Shown: positions 36,257 through 46,332, counted from the stretch's first letter. The stretch: DNA of 64,000 bases from Terriglobus roseus DSM 18391 (GCF_000265425.1 NC_018014.1:496001-560000); one strand, 5' to 3'. Numbers and translations are program-made. The notes: a model not told the origin generated them from the sequence alone.

Positions 36257-36386
36257 GGCAGACAAAATAACAGAGCCATGAGAACGGGGCCTCATGCTCC
36301 TGTTCGTACGCGCCCCTGTAGCGGCGATGGAGTAGGCTTTTCGGAAGGGACGACTGCCTGAATTGGGCGGCGGCCACCGGAAGACT

Positions 36387-37334
36387 ATGACGACTCACTT
36401 ACGCTTCGCACTCCTGGCGCTTACCGCGCTCTGCCTTCCTGCTTTGCCCCATGCGCAAACGCACGCGGCACCCCTTCAACACAACGAAGACATCTTCGGG
36501 CATCCGCTGCCCGCGCAGCATCACGTGCGTGTGTTCGGGCAGAGCATCGCTTACTACGACATGGGCAAGGCTGCGTCTGCGGACCAGCCGGTGCTGGTGC
36601 TGCTGCATGGTTACGGGTCGCAGGCTGATGTTGATTTCGGGCCGTCACTGCCGATGCTGGCGAAGCACCGCCGCGTGATTGCGCTGGACCAGATCGGTGC
36701 GGGTGCGAGTGACAAGCCGCTGATCGCATACCGCGTGCAGACTTATGTCGAGTTCCTGGCGGAGTTCCTGCGCGTCACTGGGATCAAGCGCTTTGACCTT
36801 GCAGGTGAGTCGCTTGGTGGATGGGTTGCCGCGAGTTACGCCGCGCAGGCGTCGGAGCAGGCGAGTATGCTGCCGAAGCCGGAGGGGCTAATCCTGGAGG
36901 ATGCTGCGGGCTTTGTTCTGCCGCCCAGCGGATACTCTGCGACGATGCCCGTTCACCTTTCGGTCAGCACGGTCGGCGAGGTGATTGCGGGACTGCGGTC
37001 GGTCTTCTTCGATCCCACGCTGGTGACGCCGGAGGTTGCGAAGCGGCGGTTCATTACGAAGCTTACTGCGAACGATGGCCTGGTGACCAGCACCTTCAGC
37101 AGCAATCCTGCGGTGCGGAATGAAGCGGTGGGCGAGAAGGCTCGCGGCATTGCGTTACCGACGCTTATTGTTTGGGGCGCTGAGGATCACACGGTGCCGG
37201 TGGCGCAGGCGCATTCGTTCGCCGAGGCGATCTCGGGTGCGAAGCTGGTGCTGATCGAGCGGAGCGGGCATGTGCCTTCGCTGGAACAGCCCGGGAAGTT
37301 TGTTGAGGCGGTTGAGGGGTTTCTGTCCCACTAA
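36387..37334 (+). CDS. Secreted alpha/beta hydrolase
   Basis: 315 residues starting at the ATG at 36387, with GGAAG upstream. A Sec signal peptide covers residues 1-25 (FALLALTALCLPALPHA, then Q). The fold shows VLVLLHGYGSQ (oxyanion), VIALDQIGAGASDKP, nucleophile GESLGG, acid Asp in WGAEDHTVP and His in SGHVPSLEQP. This is an intact triad of the MhpC/haloperoxidase-like class. Substrate is unknown; export suggests scavenging of an ester outside the cytoplasm. It overlaps the stop of the LOG gene by 4 bases. Confidence 0.88.
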   Translation: MTTHLRFALLALTALCLPALPHAQTHAAPLQHNEDIFGHPLPAQHHVRVFGQSIAYYDMGKAASADQPVLVLLHGYGSQADVDFGPSLPMLAKHRRVIALDQIGAGASDKPLIAYRVQTYVEFLAEFLRVTGIKRFDLAGESLGGWVAASYAAQASEQASMLPKPEGLILEDAAGFVLPPSGYSATMPVHLSVSTVGEVIAGLRSVFFDPTLVTPEVAKRRFITKLTANDGLVTSTFSSNPAVRNEAVGEKARGIALPTLIVWGAEDHTVPVAQAHSFAEAISGAKLVLIERSGHVPSLEQPGKFVEAVEGFLSH

Positions 37335-38299
37335 CCCAGGGTGGCGGCGATGTCGGGGCCGAGTGCTTCCTGTGCGTTGGGTGCTGGTTCTTCCGGGACC
37401 TTTTCGTCGGGCGGGCATTCCGGGCAGTACTTTTGCAAGCCTTCGCGCAGGATGGCAAAGGCTGCCTCGGGCGTGTCGGCAAAGCGGAAGAGGTCTTTGT
37501 CCTTCATGGCGATGGCGCCCTTTTCTGCGAGCAGATCGAGATTGATGACGCCGCGCCAGTAGTCTGAGCCGTAGATGACGATCGTCATATCCTTGGCCAT
37601 CTTGTGGGTCTGTGCGAGTGTCAGCAGTTCGAACATCTCGTCGAGCGTGCCGAAGCCGCCGGGGAAGACGACGAGCGCCTTCGCGAGGTACGCAAACCAG
37701 AACTTGCGCATGAAGAAGTAGTGAAACTGGAAGTTGAGCGCGGGTGTGATGTAGGGGTTGGGCCGCTGCTCAAAGGGGAGTGCGATGTTGAGGCCGATGG
37801 TCTTGCCGCCGGCTTCGAAGGCGCCACGATTTGCCGCTTCCATGATGCCCGGGCCGCCACCGCTGGTGACGACGAAACGCCTGCGACGTCCGGGGAGGCC
37901 TTTGGCCCAGTCGGTGAGCATGTAGGCGAGTTTGCGTGCGTCTTCGTAGAAGCCAGCCATCTCGATGGCGGTCTTGGCGCGTTCTCTTTGCAGGTCGGTG
38001 GCGTCGCTGTCGCCGGGCTGCGCGGGCTGTTCGGCGGTGGGCGCGAGCTCTTGGGAGTAGGAGTTTTCTAGCAGCTCCATCTGCCCCTGCGCGACGTCGA
38101 GTGCGGCGAAGCGGGCGCTGCCGAAGAAGACCACGGTGTCCTGGATGCGCTCGCGGCGGAAGCGTGCCATAGGTTCCTGATATTCGGCCATGATGCGCAG
38201 CATGCGGGCATCGGGGCTGTCGAGGAACTCTTCGTTTTCGTAGGCAAGCGGTGCTTGTTCCAGCGGCAACTCGGGGAGCGTGGTCTTCGTGTTCATCAC
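37331..38299 (-). CDS. LOG-family nucleotide phosphoribohydrolase-like protein
   Basis: 322 residues. Rossmann-type core with DTVVFFGSARF, FVVTSGGGPGIMEAANRGA and ALVVFPGGFGTLDEMFELL; the PGGxGTxxE motif is the substrate site of LOG proteins, often misnamed lysine decarboxylases. Plant and bacterial LOG enzymes release cytokinin bases or hydrolyse nucleoside monophosphates. About 40 extra residues between the first strand and the GGGPG motif (rich in Gln/Ala/Pro) and a 30-residue acidic tail with Cys make it longer than typical short LOGs, fitting the TIGR00730 large group. Cytoplasmic. Confidence 0.88.
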   Translation of the reverse strand: MMNTKTTLPELPLEQAPLAYENEEFLDSPDARMLRIMAEYQEPMARFRRERIQDTVVFFGSARFAALDVAQGQMELLENSYSQELAPTAEQPAQPGDSDATDLQRERAKTAIEMAGFYEDARKLAYMLTDWAKGLPGRRRRFVVTSGGGPGIMEAANRGAFEAGGKTIGLNIALPFEQRPNPYITPALNFQFHYFFMRKFWFAYLAKALVVFPGGFGTLDEMFELLTLAQTHKMAKDMTIVIYGSDYWRGVINLDLLAEKGAIAMKDKDLFRFADTPEAAFAILREGLQKYCPECPPDEKVPEEPAPNAQEALGPDIAATLG

Positions 38300-38354
38300 T
38301 CGATGAGATGCGATTTGTGGGGGCGGCTATTCGGGTTCGTTTGTTACGAAATGA

Positions 38355-39050
38355 CTAGCGCATGCAGCTCAGCTTCAGGGTGACGGTGCGGGCTTCGTCG
38401 CCGACGGTGAACTGGGCCATCTGGCCCATCAGCTTGCCGGCTGCTTGTTCGTTGCCGGTGGTCATGGTGGCTTCTGTTGCGCGGAAGTTGAGTGGGCAGT
38501 AGCAGTTGACGACGTCACCGCCTCCATTGCTGCTGCAGGCGGCGGGGCGCTGCGAGTCGCTGAAGGCCGGGCCGTCGTAGGTCCAGGGAGCGGTGAGGTC
38601 TGAGGGCAGCGTGACGGTTGCGCGTACGATGCCGACGTCTGCTGCGACGGTCTGGGAACGCGCCTCGCCCAGTAACTCTGTGCCGTCCTGCAGACGGATG
38701 CTGGTGGCCGTGAGTGAGGCGTTCTTGTAGTAGTAGGGGCTGCCGGCGTTGGTCATCATCTTGCCGGTGACGGTCACAGCCTGGCCGCGGTGCGCTGCGA
38801 GCAGATCGTAGCGGTGGTAGCCGTTGAGGGCGACCTGATGGAGCACCGTACCGCGTCTGGTCTTGCCCGCGCTGCCGAGGATGGGAACGTAGGCTTCTTT
38901 CGTCCGAACCGTAGCGAACTGGACGCGGCCCTGCGGTACGAACTCGATGGTGCCGTGCAGTGTGACGGCTTTTCCGTTGGGCAGCGGGATGGGAGATTGT
39001 GCGGCGGCGATGCCTGCGAAGGTGGCGAGGACGAGTGCTAAGGCCTTCAT
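38355..39050 (-). CDS. Secreted hypothetical protein
   Basis: 231 residues with a signal peptide (MKALALVLATFAGIAAAQ). The mature part looks like a beta-rich OB-like or DUF4431-like domain: KAVTLHGTIEFVPQGRVQFA, YHRYDLLAAHRGQAVTVTG, SLTATSIRLQDG. A second part has several Cys (AACSS, NCYCPLNF, LSCMR) that could form disulfides. Location is probably periplasmic. No function is assigned. Confidence 0.72.
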   Translation of the reverse strand: MKALALVLATFAGIAAAQSPIPLPNGKAVTLHGTIEFVPQGRVQFATVRTKEAYVPILGSAGKTRRGTVLHQVALNGYHRYDLLAAHRGQAVTVTGKMMTNAGSPYYYKNASLTATSIRLQDGTELLGEARSQTVAADVGIVRATVTLPSDLTAPWTYDGPAFSDSQRPAACSSNGGGDVVNCYCPLNFRATEATMTTGNEQAAGKLMGQMAQFTVGDEARTVTLKLSCMR

Positions 39051-39092
39051 GCGAAAAGCCTAGCACCACTGCCGGAGGTGCGTAGGATCGGC

Positions 39093-39116
39093 CTAGTTGC
39101 GGTAGTCGCGGTAGTG
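39093..39116 (+). repeat. Direct repeat, left copy (duplicate of a gene 3' end)
   Basis: These 24 bases match 40683-40706 at 23 positions (shared core TTGCGGTAGTCGCGGTAGTG). The right copy is the last codons and stop of the gene at 40683-41027; the left copy is outside any gene. The two copies bracket the porin-like gene. Confidence 0.8.
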
Positions 39117-39236
39117 AAGATCCGGTGGCGCAAGCTTTCATGACCCTGCGTTCCCCTAAAACGAAACGCACGAGGTGCCGATAAGACCTCACGAAAAGGT
39201 TTCCCCCTTTTCCAGGCATCGCCGGAAGGGTCCACC

Positions 39237-40577
39237 ATCAAACATCTAAAGCTTTTCTCCACTGTGGTTCTGGCGGTTGCGCCTCAACTTTGCTCAGCAA
39301 AGATTTTTGCAGCGAACAATAAGTCCCCCGAGATCGTGGGCTCGGTTCCGGCAAAGGCAATCGCTCCAAAACAGGTCGACCATTCCCTGACGGAACGCTG
39401 GCTGGACCTCACCGATCTCTCGCACACGGAGCGCTATCGCAACGCCTTTGCTACGGGCGGCGCTCATCTTTTCGATAACGCCCAACAGCGTTCGCTGGTT
39501 GCGGGCAAGATCAAGCTCGACGCTCAAGGCCGTTACGACATCGGCTTCCGCGCTTCCTCGGGCCGCTATTTCAACTGGTCTTTCGGCGGCTACACCGGGG
39601 AAAACTTCGCGGATCGCGTTGGTGCTCCGACCTTTAGCCCGTCGTACAACGCCACGGCAGCGGAACGCCTCGGTGTGACAAAGGCTGTCTTCTCCGATCC
39701 CACAGGCCTGAACCTGGCTCATGGCGATATCAAATCAAACGGTTGGCAGTTCTATTTGCGTGAGTTGTACTTCAGCGCGACACCGGTCAAGCAGGTAACT
39801 GTCGAATTCGGTTCCTTCGGCATTGAGCGCGGTCTTTCGACGGAAATTACCAGCTTCGACGAGGACGGCTACCTCTCGGGCGAGCGGGTTCGCATTCACG
39901 ACGCAAAGCACCTGTTCTTCGACGAGGTTGGATTCACGACCGCCTACTTCGGCGATATCGCGACACCCAGCGTGTTCGATCGCGGGGGTAGCCTGAAGAA
40001 GTCCAATTACCGGCAGGTGTTTGCCAAAAAGCAGCTGAAGCGGGTCGGCTTCTCTGGCGAATACACCTGGCAGGCGGGAACGGACACCGGAACCAACACG
40101 TTGCGCAAGGCAGTTGTCGTCGGCACCAGGGAGTTGAAGTTCATCGACAGCATTCGCGTGGAAGCGTATGAGCGTCTGAACTCCACCTCCTTTCCCGGGA
40201 TCGCCACTTCGCCGCTCGGTCCCATCTCCCCGCTGTCCATCAACGGCGCATCGGGGTTTGCGATCGCAGCATCGAAGAAGATTGGCAAACTGAGTGGAGA
40301 CATCGGCTTTGCGTCCGTCGACAAGGACTACAGCGTATACAGTGGCTATCGGTTCCTCGCAGCCGTGGGCTTTCCGCTGAACGGCGATGCGTATGGAACC
40401 GGCAATCGGCCCTATGCCCACGCCTCCTATACCTTTGCTCCTGGCATGACGGCCTTCGGCTTCTATACCCACCAGGTGGGCGATGAGGGGGTCCGTACGT
40501 TTAACAAGCAAGGTTTGAACGCGGGCGTCACTTTCGATCTGAAGGCAATGGTAAACAAGACGAAGCGCGTCTTCTAA
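39237..40577 (+). CDS. Porin-like outer-membrane beta-barrel protein, probable ATC start
   Basis: The first GTG (39264) lies inside the hydrophobic core of a signal peptide. In frame upstream is KHLKLFSTVVLAVAPQLCSA, a complete signal, and directly before it ATC at 39237, 6 bases after GGAAGGG. No ATG, GTG or TTG exists in frame between the TGA at 39141 and 39264. The mature protein is about 425 residues of alternating strands (GRYDIGFRASSGRYFNWSFG, GWQFYLRELYFSATPVKQVT, KRVGFSGEYTWQAG, YAHASYTFAPGMTAFGFYTH) and ends NKTKRVF with terminal Phe. Base composition is less G-skewed than its neighbours. Start is inference; barrel assignment is fairly safe. Confidence 0.78.
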   Translation: MKHLKLFSTVVLAVAPQLCSAKIFAANNKSPEIVGSVPAKAIAPKQVDHSLTERWLDLTDLSHTERYRNAFATGGAHLFDNAQQRSLVAGKIKLDAQGRYDIGFRASSGRYFNWSFGGYTGENFADRVGAPTFSPSYNATAAERLGVTKAVFSDPTGLNLAHGDIKSNGWQFYLRELYFSATPVKQVTVEFGSFGIERGLSTEITSFDEDGYLSGERVRIHDAKHLFFDEVGFTTAYFGDIATPSVFDRGGSLKKSNYRQVFAKKQLKRVGFSGEYTWQAGTDTGTNTLRKAVVVGTRELKFIDSIRVEAYERLNSTSFPGIATSPLGPISPLSINGASGFAIAASKKIGKLSGDIGFASVDKDYSVYSGYRFLAAVGFPLNGDAYGTGNRPYAHASYTFAPGMTAFGFYTHQVGDEGVRTFNKQGLNAGVTFDLKAMVNKTKRVF

Positions 40578-40595
40578 CTGCGGAATGGCACGTTC

Positions 40596-40629
40596 AAAGC
40601 CCATCTCTCTCTGCGGAGCGATGGGCTTT
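40596..40629 (+). terminator. Terminator of the porin-like gene
   Basis: AAAGCCCATC (40596-40605) pairs with GATGGGCTTT (40620-40629), a perfect 10-bp stem with a 14-base loop, followed by TTACCCTTT. It is 19 bases past the stop codon. Confidence 0.75.
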
Positions 40630-40682
40630 TACCCTTTCAGAAGCTTTATCTTGCGATAGGCAAACCTGCCTGGACGGGCGGA

Positions 40683-40706
40683 CTAATTGCGGTAGTCGCG
40701 GTAGTG
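40683..40706 (+). repeat. Direct repeat, right copy
   Basis: Forms the 3' end (stop codon and last seven codons, YRDYRN) of the gene above; 23 of 24 bases match 39093-39116. Confidence 0.8.
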
Positions 40707-41027
40707 GATGAGTTCGCTGATGCCGATCCAGAGGTCAAGAACGCCGAGACCGCTGATGAGGCCGCGAACGGGCCCGCGGGTGAGGAAGGCTCGCAGTGCG
40801 GGGTATTCGAGCAGCAGGGCGTTGCGGTCCCACATATCCTTCCACCACGGCAGCACGGCGATCAGCAGGCCAAGGTAGAGGCAGAAGATAACGAGCACGA
40901 GCAGGGACAGGCGCTGGAGCCACACCGGCGCGGCGGGCGGACCCAGCGACTCGGACTTGTGGTCGGCGGTACCCTCGGCTGGAGCCGAAGGGGATGCTGC
41001 GAGACGGGTCTGCTGCGGCACGGACAT
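40683..41027 (-). CDS. Small membrane-anchored hypothetical protein
   Basis: 114 residues: a Ser/Pro/Ala-rich N-terminus, a strong transmembrane helix (LSLLVLVIFCLYLGLLIAVL) and a C-terminal helix with LISGLGVLDLWIGISEL, ending HYRDYRN. It looks like a two-helix inner-membrane protein of unknown role. Its last 24 bases recur at 39093 on the other side of the porin-like gene. Confidence 0.7.
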   Translation of the reverse strand: MSVPQQTRLAASPSAPAEGTADHKSESLGPPAAPVWLQRLSLLVLVIFCLYLGLLIAVLPWWKDMWDRNALLLEYPALRAFLTRGPVRGLISGLGVLDLWIGISELIHYRDYRN

Positions 41028-41296
41028 CAGCTTTAACGCTAACAGAGCGGGAGCTGAGGGAGGGCATCTGCGCGGGTGCCGTCTTGTGTCTGGGCGCTGG
41101 TTCGGTGGTGGTATCGAAACGGACCGCGCCGTAGGGGAGGTTTGCCAAGATCACCGGTCGCGCTTCGCGGGATAACCCACCCTTTCGCGATAAAGCCGCG
41201 AAAGAATGGCGCCCGGCTTTGTGCTGCCCTGGCGCAAAGAAGAACGCAGCGACCTTGTTGGCTCGCTGCGTTTCTTTTTGCGTTTTGGATGCGGTG
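41028..41296. other. Gap with one repeat module and the typA terminator
   Basis: No gene is seen. A repeat module at about 41173-41214 (ACCCACCCTTTCGCG..CGCGAAAGAATGG then CGCCC) matches those at 7130 and 51020; its head reads on the minus strand. At 41243-41272 AACGCAGCGA pairs with TCGCTGCGTT around a 10-base loop, with CTTCTTT following on the minus strand, forming the terminator of typA. Confidence 0.7.
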
Positions 41297-43111
41297 TTAT
41301 TCGCCGCCGCCTGCGCCCTGACGACGGGGACGGCGATTGGCCTGCAGTACCTTCTTGCGCATGCGGAGCGACTTGGGGGTGACTTCCACCTGTTCGTCGT
41401 CGGCGATGAACTCGATGCACTGCTCGAGCGTGAGCTGCTTGTAAGGAACGAGGCGAAGCGCTTCGTCGGCGGAGGAAGCACGCATGTTCGTGAGCTTCTT
41501 TTCGCGGACAGCGTTGACGTCGAGGTCGTTATCGCGGCTGTTTTCGCCGACGATCATGCCCTCGTATACTTCAACGCCATCGCCCATGAACAGTGTGCCG
41601 CGCTCCTGCAGGCCGTTCAGTGCGTAGGTGGTGGTGACGCCGGTACGGTCGCTGATCAGAGCGCCAGTGGGGCGCTGCGGAATCTCGCCCTGGTAGGGGA
41701 TGTATCCGTCGAAGAGGGTGTTCATGACGATGGTGCCGCGGGTCTCGGTCAGCATTTCGCTGCGAAGGCCGATCAGGCCACGCGAAGGCACCTTGAACTC
41801 CATGCGAATGCGGCCCTGGCCGTGCATCTTGATCATTTCGCCCTTGCGGGGTCCAAGCTTCTGGATGACGGTGCCGGCGAACTCTTCCGGAACGTCGATG
41901 GTGACGTACTCGACCGGCTCCATGAGCTGACCGTCGATGCGCTTGGTGACGATCTCGGGACGGCCGACGGTGAGCTCGAAGCTCTCACGGCGCATCATTT
42001 CGATCAGCACGGCAAGCTGCAGTTCGCCGCGGCCCAGCACCTTGAAGGTGTCGGGGCTGTCGGTGTCTTCGACGCGGATGGAGACGTTGGTCTGCAGTTC
42101 CTTGTCGAGACGCTCGCGCAGGTTGCGGCTGGTGACGTAGGAACCTTCACGACCGGCGAAGGGCGAGTTATTGACTGAGAACTGGATGGCGATGGTCGGC
42201 TCATCGATGACGATCTTCGGCAGCGGCTGCGGATTCTCGAGGCCGGTGATGGTCTCACCGATGGTGAGGCCAGCGACGCCGGCGACCGCGATGATGTCGC
42301 CGATGGTGGTCTCTTCGATGTCGGTGCGCTTCAAGCCGCTGAAGGAGAAGAGCTTGGTGATCTTGACGGGCATTAACGAGCCGTCAAGCTTCGCGATGTT
42401 GACCATGTCGCCGGTCTTCAACGTGCCGCTGAAGACGCGGGCGATGCCGAGGCGGCCGAGGTAGTCCGAGTAATCCAGGTTCGTGACCAGGATCTGGAGT
42501 GCGCCGTCCGGATCGCCCGTTGCGGGTGCGATCGCCTTGGCGATGGTCTCGAAGAGGGGCTGCAGATCGGTGCCGGGGACAGCCATGTCCAGCGTTGCCG
42601 TACCGGCCTTGCCGTTGGTGTAGACCACGGGGAAGTCGAGCAAGCTCTCGTCGGCGTCGAGGTCGATGAAGAGGTCATAGACCTCGTTCAGAACTTCCTG
42701 CACGCGAGCGTCAGGACGGTCGATCTTGTTGATGACGAGGATCGGGGTCAGGCCGGCGGCGAGCGCCTTGCCCAGCACGAAACGGGTCTGGGGCAGCGGA
42801 CCTTCGGATGCGTCGACGAGGAGGACGACGCCGTCAACCATCTTGAGTGCGCGCTCGACTTCGCCGCCGAAGTCGGCGTGGCCCGGGGTGTCAACGATGT
42901 TGATCTTGGTGTCGTTGTAGAGGACGGCCGTGTTCTTGGCCAGAATCGTAATGCCGCGCTCGCGCTCGAGGTCGTTCGAGTCCATGACGCGGTCCGTCAT
43001 GGCTTCGTTGGCGCGGAAGGTGCCGCTCTGCCGCAGCATGGCATCAACGAGGGTGGTCTTGCCGTGATCGACGTGCGCGATGATGGCGATGTTGCGAATC
43101 ACTGAACTCAA
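41297..43111 (-). CDS. typA: Ribosome-associated GTPase TypA/BipA
   Basis: 604 residues, full length. G-motifs: [19 protein letters not shown] (P-loop), [14 protein letters not shown] (switch I), [15 protein letters not shown] and NKIDR. The EF-G-like domains III and V and the BipA-specific C-terminal domain ([37 protein letters not shown]) follow. It binds the ribosome like EF-G and supports 50S assembly under stress or cold. The start is TTG 43111 with AAGAAGG upstream; a GTG three codons on is an alternative. A terminator lies at 41243. Confidence 0.97.
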   Translation of the reverse strand: MSSVIRNIAIIAHVDHGKTTLVDAMLRQSGTFRANEAMTDRVMDSNDLERERGITILAKNTAVLYNDTKINIVDTPGHADFGGEVERALKMVDGVVLLVDASEGPLPQTRFVLGKALAAGLTPILVINKIDRPDARVQEVLNEVYDLFIDLDADESLLDFPVVYTNGKAGTATLDMAVPGTDLQPLFETIAKAIAPATGDPDGALQILVTNLDYSDYLGRLGIARVFSGTLKTGDMVNIAKLDGSLMPVKITKLFSFSGLKRTDIEETTIGDIIAVAGVAGLTIGETITGLENPQPLPKIVIDEPTIAIQFSVNNSPFAGREGSYVTSRNLRERLDKELQTNVSIRVEDTDSPDTFKVLGRGELQLAVLIEMMRRESFELTVGRPEIVTKRIDGQLMEPVEYVTIDVPEEFAGTVIQKLGPRKGEMIKMHGQGRIRMEFKVPSRGLIGLRSEMLTETRGTIVMNTLFDGYIPYQGEIPQRPTGALISDRTGVTTTYALNGLQERGTLFMGDGVEVYEGMIVGENSRDNDLDVNAVREKKLTNMRASSADEALRLVPYKQLTLEQCIEFIADDEQVEVTPKSLRMRKKVLQANRRPRRQGAGGGE

Positions 43112-43350
43112 AGCTTGTTACCTTCTTGTTTTCGCGGCGTTGCGCGAAAGGATCTTGCAGGCACACACGCGCTCATCCAAGAGCAGGCAGCATGGGCTGA
43201 CAGAGGGAGGCGCACAGACAAGTCCGGAAGGACTCCGCGCACATCCTATCTAGTCTATCGCATACGCCGAAAACGCCGTTAACGGGCGTTGAATCGTGCC
43301 GGGGCGGGTGGCCGGGCACGATTCTGCCTCGATTGCGTTGGGGGTGGTAA

Positions 43351-44750
43351 CTACATGTTTTCAATCATTTTGGTGGCGAATTCGCTGGTCTTCACCTTGG
43401 TGGCGCCCTGCATCTGGCGTTCGAAGTCGTAGGTGACGAACTTCTGCTGGATGGTCTTTTCCATGCTGCTTTCGATCATGCGTGCGGCTTCGGTCCAGCC
43501 GAGGAAGTCGAACATCATAACGCCGCTGAGGATGACGCTGCCGGGGTTGATGACATCGAGGTCGGCGTATTTGGGCGCGGTGCCGTGCGTCGCTTCAAAG
43601 CAGGCGTAGCCGTCACCGATGTTGGCGCCGGGAGCGATGCCGAGGCCGCCGACCTGCGCCGCTGCGGCGTCGGAGATGTAATCGCCGTTGAGGTTGGTTG
43701 TGGCGAGGATCGAGTAGTCGCTGGGGCGGATGATGATCTGCTGGAAGATGGAGTCGGCGATGCGATCCGTGATGAGGATCTTGCTCTTCCACTTGCCGCC
43801 GCCGTGGGTTTGGCCGATGGCTGCGAGGGTGTTCTCGACTTCTTTGATGACGCTGTCGCCGAAGGCGGGCGGTGCGTACTCGATGCCTGGCTCAATCATG
43901 GTGGCGTTGTCCCGGGCGGAGAGGCCGGGGTGCTGTTCGAGGTTGCCGAGGATCCAGCTCTCGCGTTCGGTGACGATCTTGTCACGGAACTCTTCGGTGG
44001 CGACTTCGTAGCCCCACTCGCGGAAGGCGCCCTCGGTGAACTTCTGGATGTTGCCCTTGTGGACGAGTGTTACGGACTTGCGGTCGTGGTCGACGGCGTA
44101 TTGGATGGCGGCGCGGACGAGGCGCTTGGATCCGAAGATGGAGATCGGCTTTACGCCGACGCCGGAGTCTGCGCGCACTTTCTTCTTGGTGCCCGCGAGC
44201 ATGGTGTTGTTGACGAAGTCGATGAACTGCTTGGCTTCGGGCGTGCCTTCGCGGACTCGATGCCGGCGTAGATGTCTTCGGTGTTCTCGCGGAAGAGGAC
44301 GATGTCGAGCTTTTCCGGATGCTTTACCGGGCTGGGGACGCCGGCGTAGTACTTCACGGGACGGACGCACTGGTAGAGGTCCATCAACTGGCGGAGAGCG
44401 ACGTTGAGCGAACGGATGCCGCCACCAACGGGTGTTGTGAGCGGTCCCTTGATGGAGACGCGGAAGTCGACGGTGGCTTTCACGGTGTCGTCGGGTAACC
44501 AGTTTTGGGTCTTGCGATAGCTCTTTTCGCCAGCGAGTACTTCAAGCCAGTAGACCTTCTTCTTGCCACCGTATGCCTTTTCGACTGCGGCATCGAAGAC
44601 ACGCTGCGAGGCCTTCCAGATGTCGCGGCCGGTGCCGTCGCCTTCGATGTAGGGGATGATCGGGTTGTCCGGGACGGTGTAGGTGCCGTTTGCGTACTCG
44701 ATTGCCTTGCCTTCCGTGGGGACAGCGATGCCGTTATAGCTTGTCTGCAT
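43351..44750 (-). pseudogene. icd: NADP-isocitrate dehydrogenase gene interrupted by a -1 frameshift
   Basis: The N-terminal 165 or so codons (from [14 protein letters not shown] through [38 protein letters not shown]) and the C-terminal part ([15 protein letters not shown] through [37 protein letters not shown] to ATKMIENM) are in different frames. The break is at 44255-44257, where the minus strand reads GGCATCGAGTCCGCGAAGGC; the neighbouring paralogue has GAG TTC AAG there, so one base is missing after GAG T. With that base restored the protein would be 466 residues, exactly the paralogue's length from its GTG. All active-site residues are otherwise intact, so the lesion is recent or a sequencing error. 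Confidence 0.88.
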
Positions 44751-44880
44751 GAGTGCTTAGCTCCATTGGATTTGTGGCTCGTCTGGACGCGCGAAGCAAG
44801 GGGTCCGGAAGACGCAGCCACTCTATACCGCTGAGGTCAGCGGAGGCGAGAGTGTTTTGGGTATTTGGCAGGCAAAAGGA

Positions 44881-44909
44881 AAAGGCACCGCGGGGTGCGC
44901 GGTGCCTTT
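44881..44909 (-). terminator. Terminator of the intact icd gene
   Basis: AAAGGCACCGC (44881-44891) pairs perfectly with GCGGTGCCTTT (44899-44909) around 7 bases. On the minus strand the stem is followed by TCCTTTTGCC. It separates the two icd genes, so the downstream copy probably has its own promoter. Confidence 0.85.
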
Positions 44910-44931
44910 CTTGCTTGGGTGTTGCGTACGC

Positions 44932-46332
44932 TTACATGTTTTCAATGACGCGATCAGAGAAGGCTGTGGTGCCGACCTGCGTGGCACCCTGCATGCTCTT
45001 GGCGAAGTCGACCGTCACGTACTTCTGCGAGATGGTCTTTTCCATGGCCTTTTCGACCAGGTCCGCGGCTTCTTTCCAGCCGATGAGCTGGAGGAGCATC
45101 GCTCCGGAGAGGATGACGGAACCGGGATTGACAACATCCTGATCGGCCAGGCGTGGTGCGGTGCCGTGGGTAGCTTCGAAGACGGCGTAGCCGTCGCCGA
45201 TGTTGGAGCCGGGCGCGATGCCGAGTCCGCCGACCTGCGCTGCTGCGGCGTCGGAGAGGTAGTCGCCGTTGAGGTTGGTGGTGGCCAGAACGTCGTATTC
45301 CTGCGGCTTCAGCAGCAGATCCTGGAACATGGCATCGCAGATACGGTCGTTGACGAGGATGAGCTTCTTCCATGCGCCGTTGCCGTGGGTGGCGCCGATA
45401 GCGGCGATCACGTCCTTCACTTCGGCGATGATTTTCTGCTCAAAGGACGGCGGAGCGAACTTCAGGCCGGGTTCGACGAGCTTTGCGATGGCTTCGGGAG
45501 GCGTGTTCGGATCTTTGTCGAGTGCGCCCAGGATCCAGCTCTCACGCTCGGTGACGATCTTGTCGCGGAACTCGGTGACGGCGACTTCATAGCCCCACTC
45601 GCGGAAGGCGCCTTCGGTGAACTTCTGGATGTTCCCCTTGTGAACGATCGACATCACCTTGCGGCCGTGGTCTACGGCGTACTGAATGGCCGCGCGGACG
45701 AGGCGCTTGGAGGCCATTTCCGTGATGGGCTTGATGCCGATGCCGCCGTCGGAGCGCAGCTGCTTCTTGGTGTTGGCAAGCAGCTGGGTGTTCACGAACT
45801 CACGCAGCTTCGCCTCTTCGGGCGAGCCTGCCTTGAACTCGATGCCGGCGTAGATGTCTTCGGTGTTCTCGCGGAAGATCACGACGTCTACGTCGTCCGC
45901 GTTGATGACGGGGCTGGGCACGCCGGGGTAGTGCTTGACCGGGCGGATGCACTGGTAGAGATCCATGGTCTGGCGCAGCGTTACGTTCAGGCTGCGGATG
46001 CCGCCGCCGATGGGCGTGGTGAGCGGTCCCTTGATGCTGACGCGGAAGTCGATGCAGGCCTGGACGGTGTCGTCCGGGAGCCAGTTCTGCGTGAGGCCGT
46101 AAGCTTTTTCACCAGCCAGAATCTCGTACCAGGCGACCTTCTTAGTGCCGCCGTAGCTCTTCTCAACGGCTGCGTCCAGCACCTTGCGCGCGTTCTTCCA
46201 GATGTCCCGACCGGCGCCATCGCCTTCAATAAATGGGACGATTGGGTTGTCGGGGACGGAATAAGCTCCGTTTGTATAGGTGATTGCCTTGCCGTCTACC
46301 GGGACTTCGATGCCGTTGTAGCTTGTCTGCAC
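44932..46332 (-). CDS. icd: NADP-dependent isocitrate dehydrogenase
   Basis: 466 residues from GTG 46332 ([14 protein letters not shown]), with GGAGAG about 11 bases upstream; a TTG 11 codons earlier is less likely. Motifs: [22 protein letters not shown] (substrate loop with the regulatory Ser), [57 protein letters not shown] (metal Asp residues) and [15 protein letters not shown] (NADP site). It converts isocitrate to 2-oxoglutarate in the TCA cycle. It is the intact member of a tandem pair; the downstream copy at 43351 is frameshifted. Confidence 0.96.
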   Translation of the reverse strand: MQTSYNGIEVPVDGKAITYTNGAYSVPDNPIVPFIEGDGAGRDIWKNARKVLDAAVEKSYGGTKKVAWYEILAGEKAYGLTQNWLPDDTVQACIDFRVSIKGPLTTPIGGGIRSLNVTLRQTMDLYQCIRPVKHYPGVPSPVINADDVDVVIFRENTEDIYAGIEFKAGSPEEAKLREFVNTQLLANTKKQLRSDGGIGIKPITEMASKRLVRAAIQYAVDHGRKVMSIVHKGNIQKFTEGAFREWGYEVAVTEFRDKIVTERESWILGALDKDPNTPPEAIAKLVEPGLKFAPPSFEQKIIAEVKDVIAAIGATHGNGAWKKLILVNDRICDAMFQDLLLKPQEYDVLATTNLNGDYLSDAAAAQVGGLGIAPGSNIGDGYAVFEATHGTAPRLADQDVVNPGSVILSGAMLLQLIGWKEAADLVEKAMEKTISQKYVTVDFAKSMQGATQVGTTAFSDRVIENM

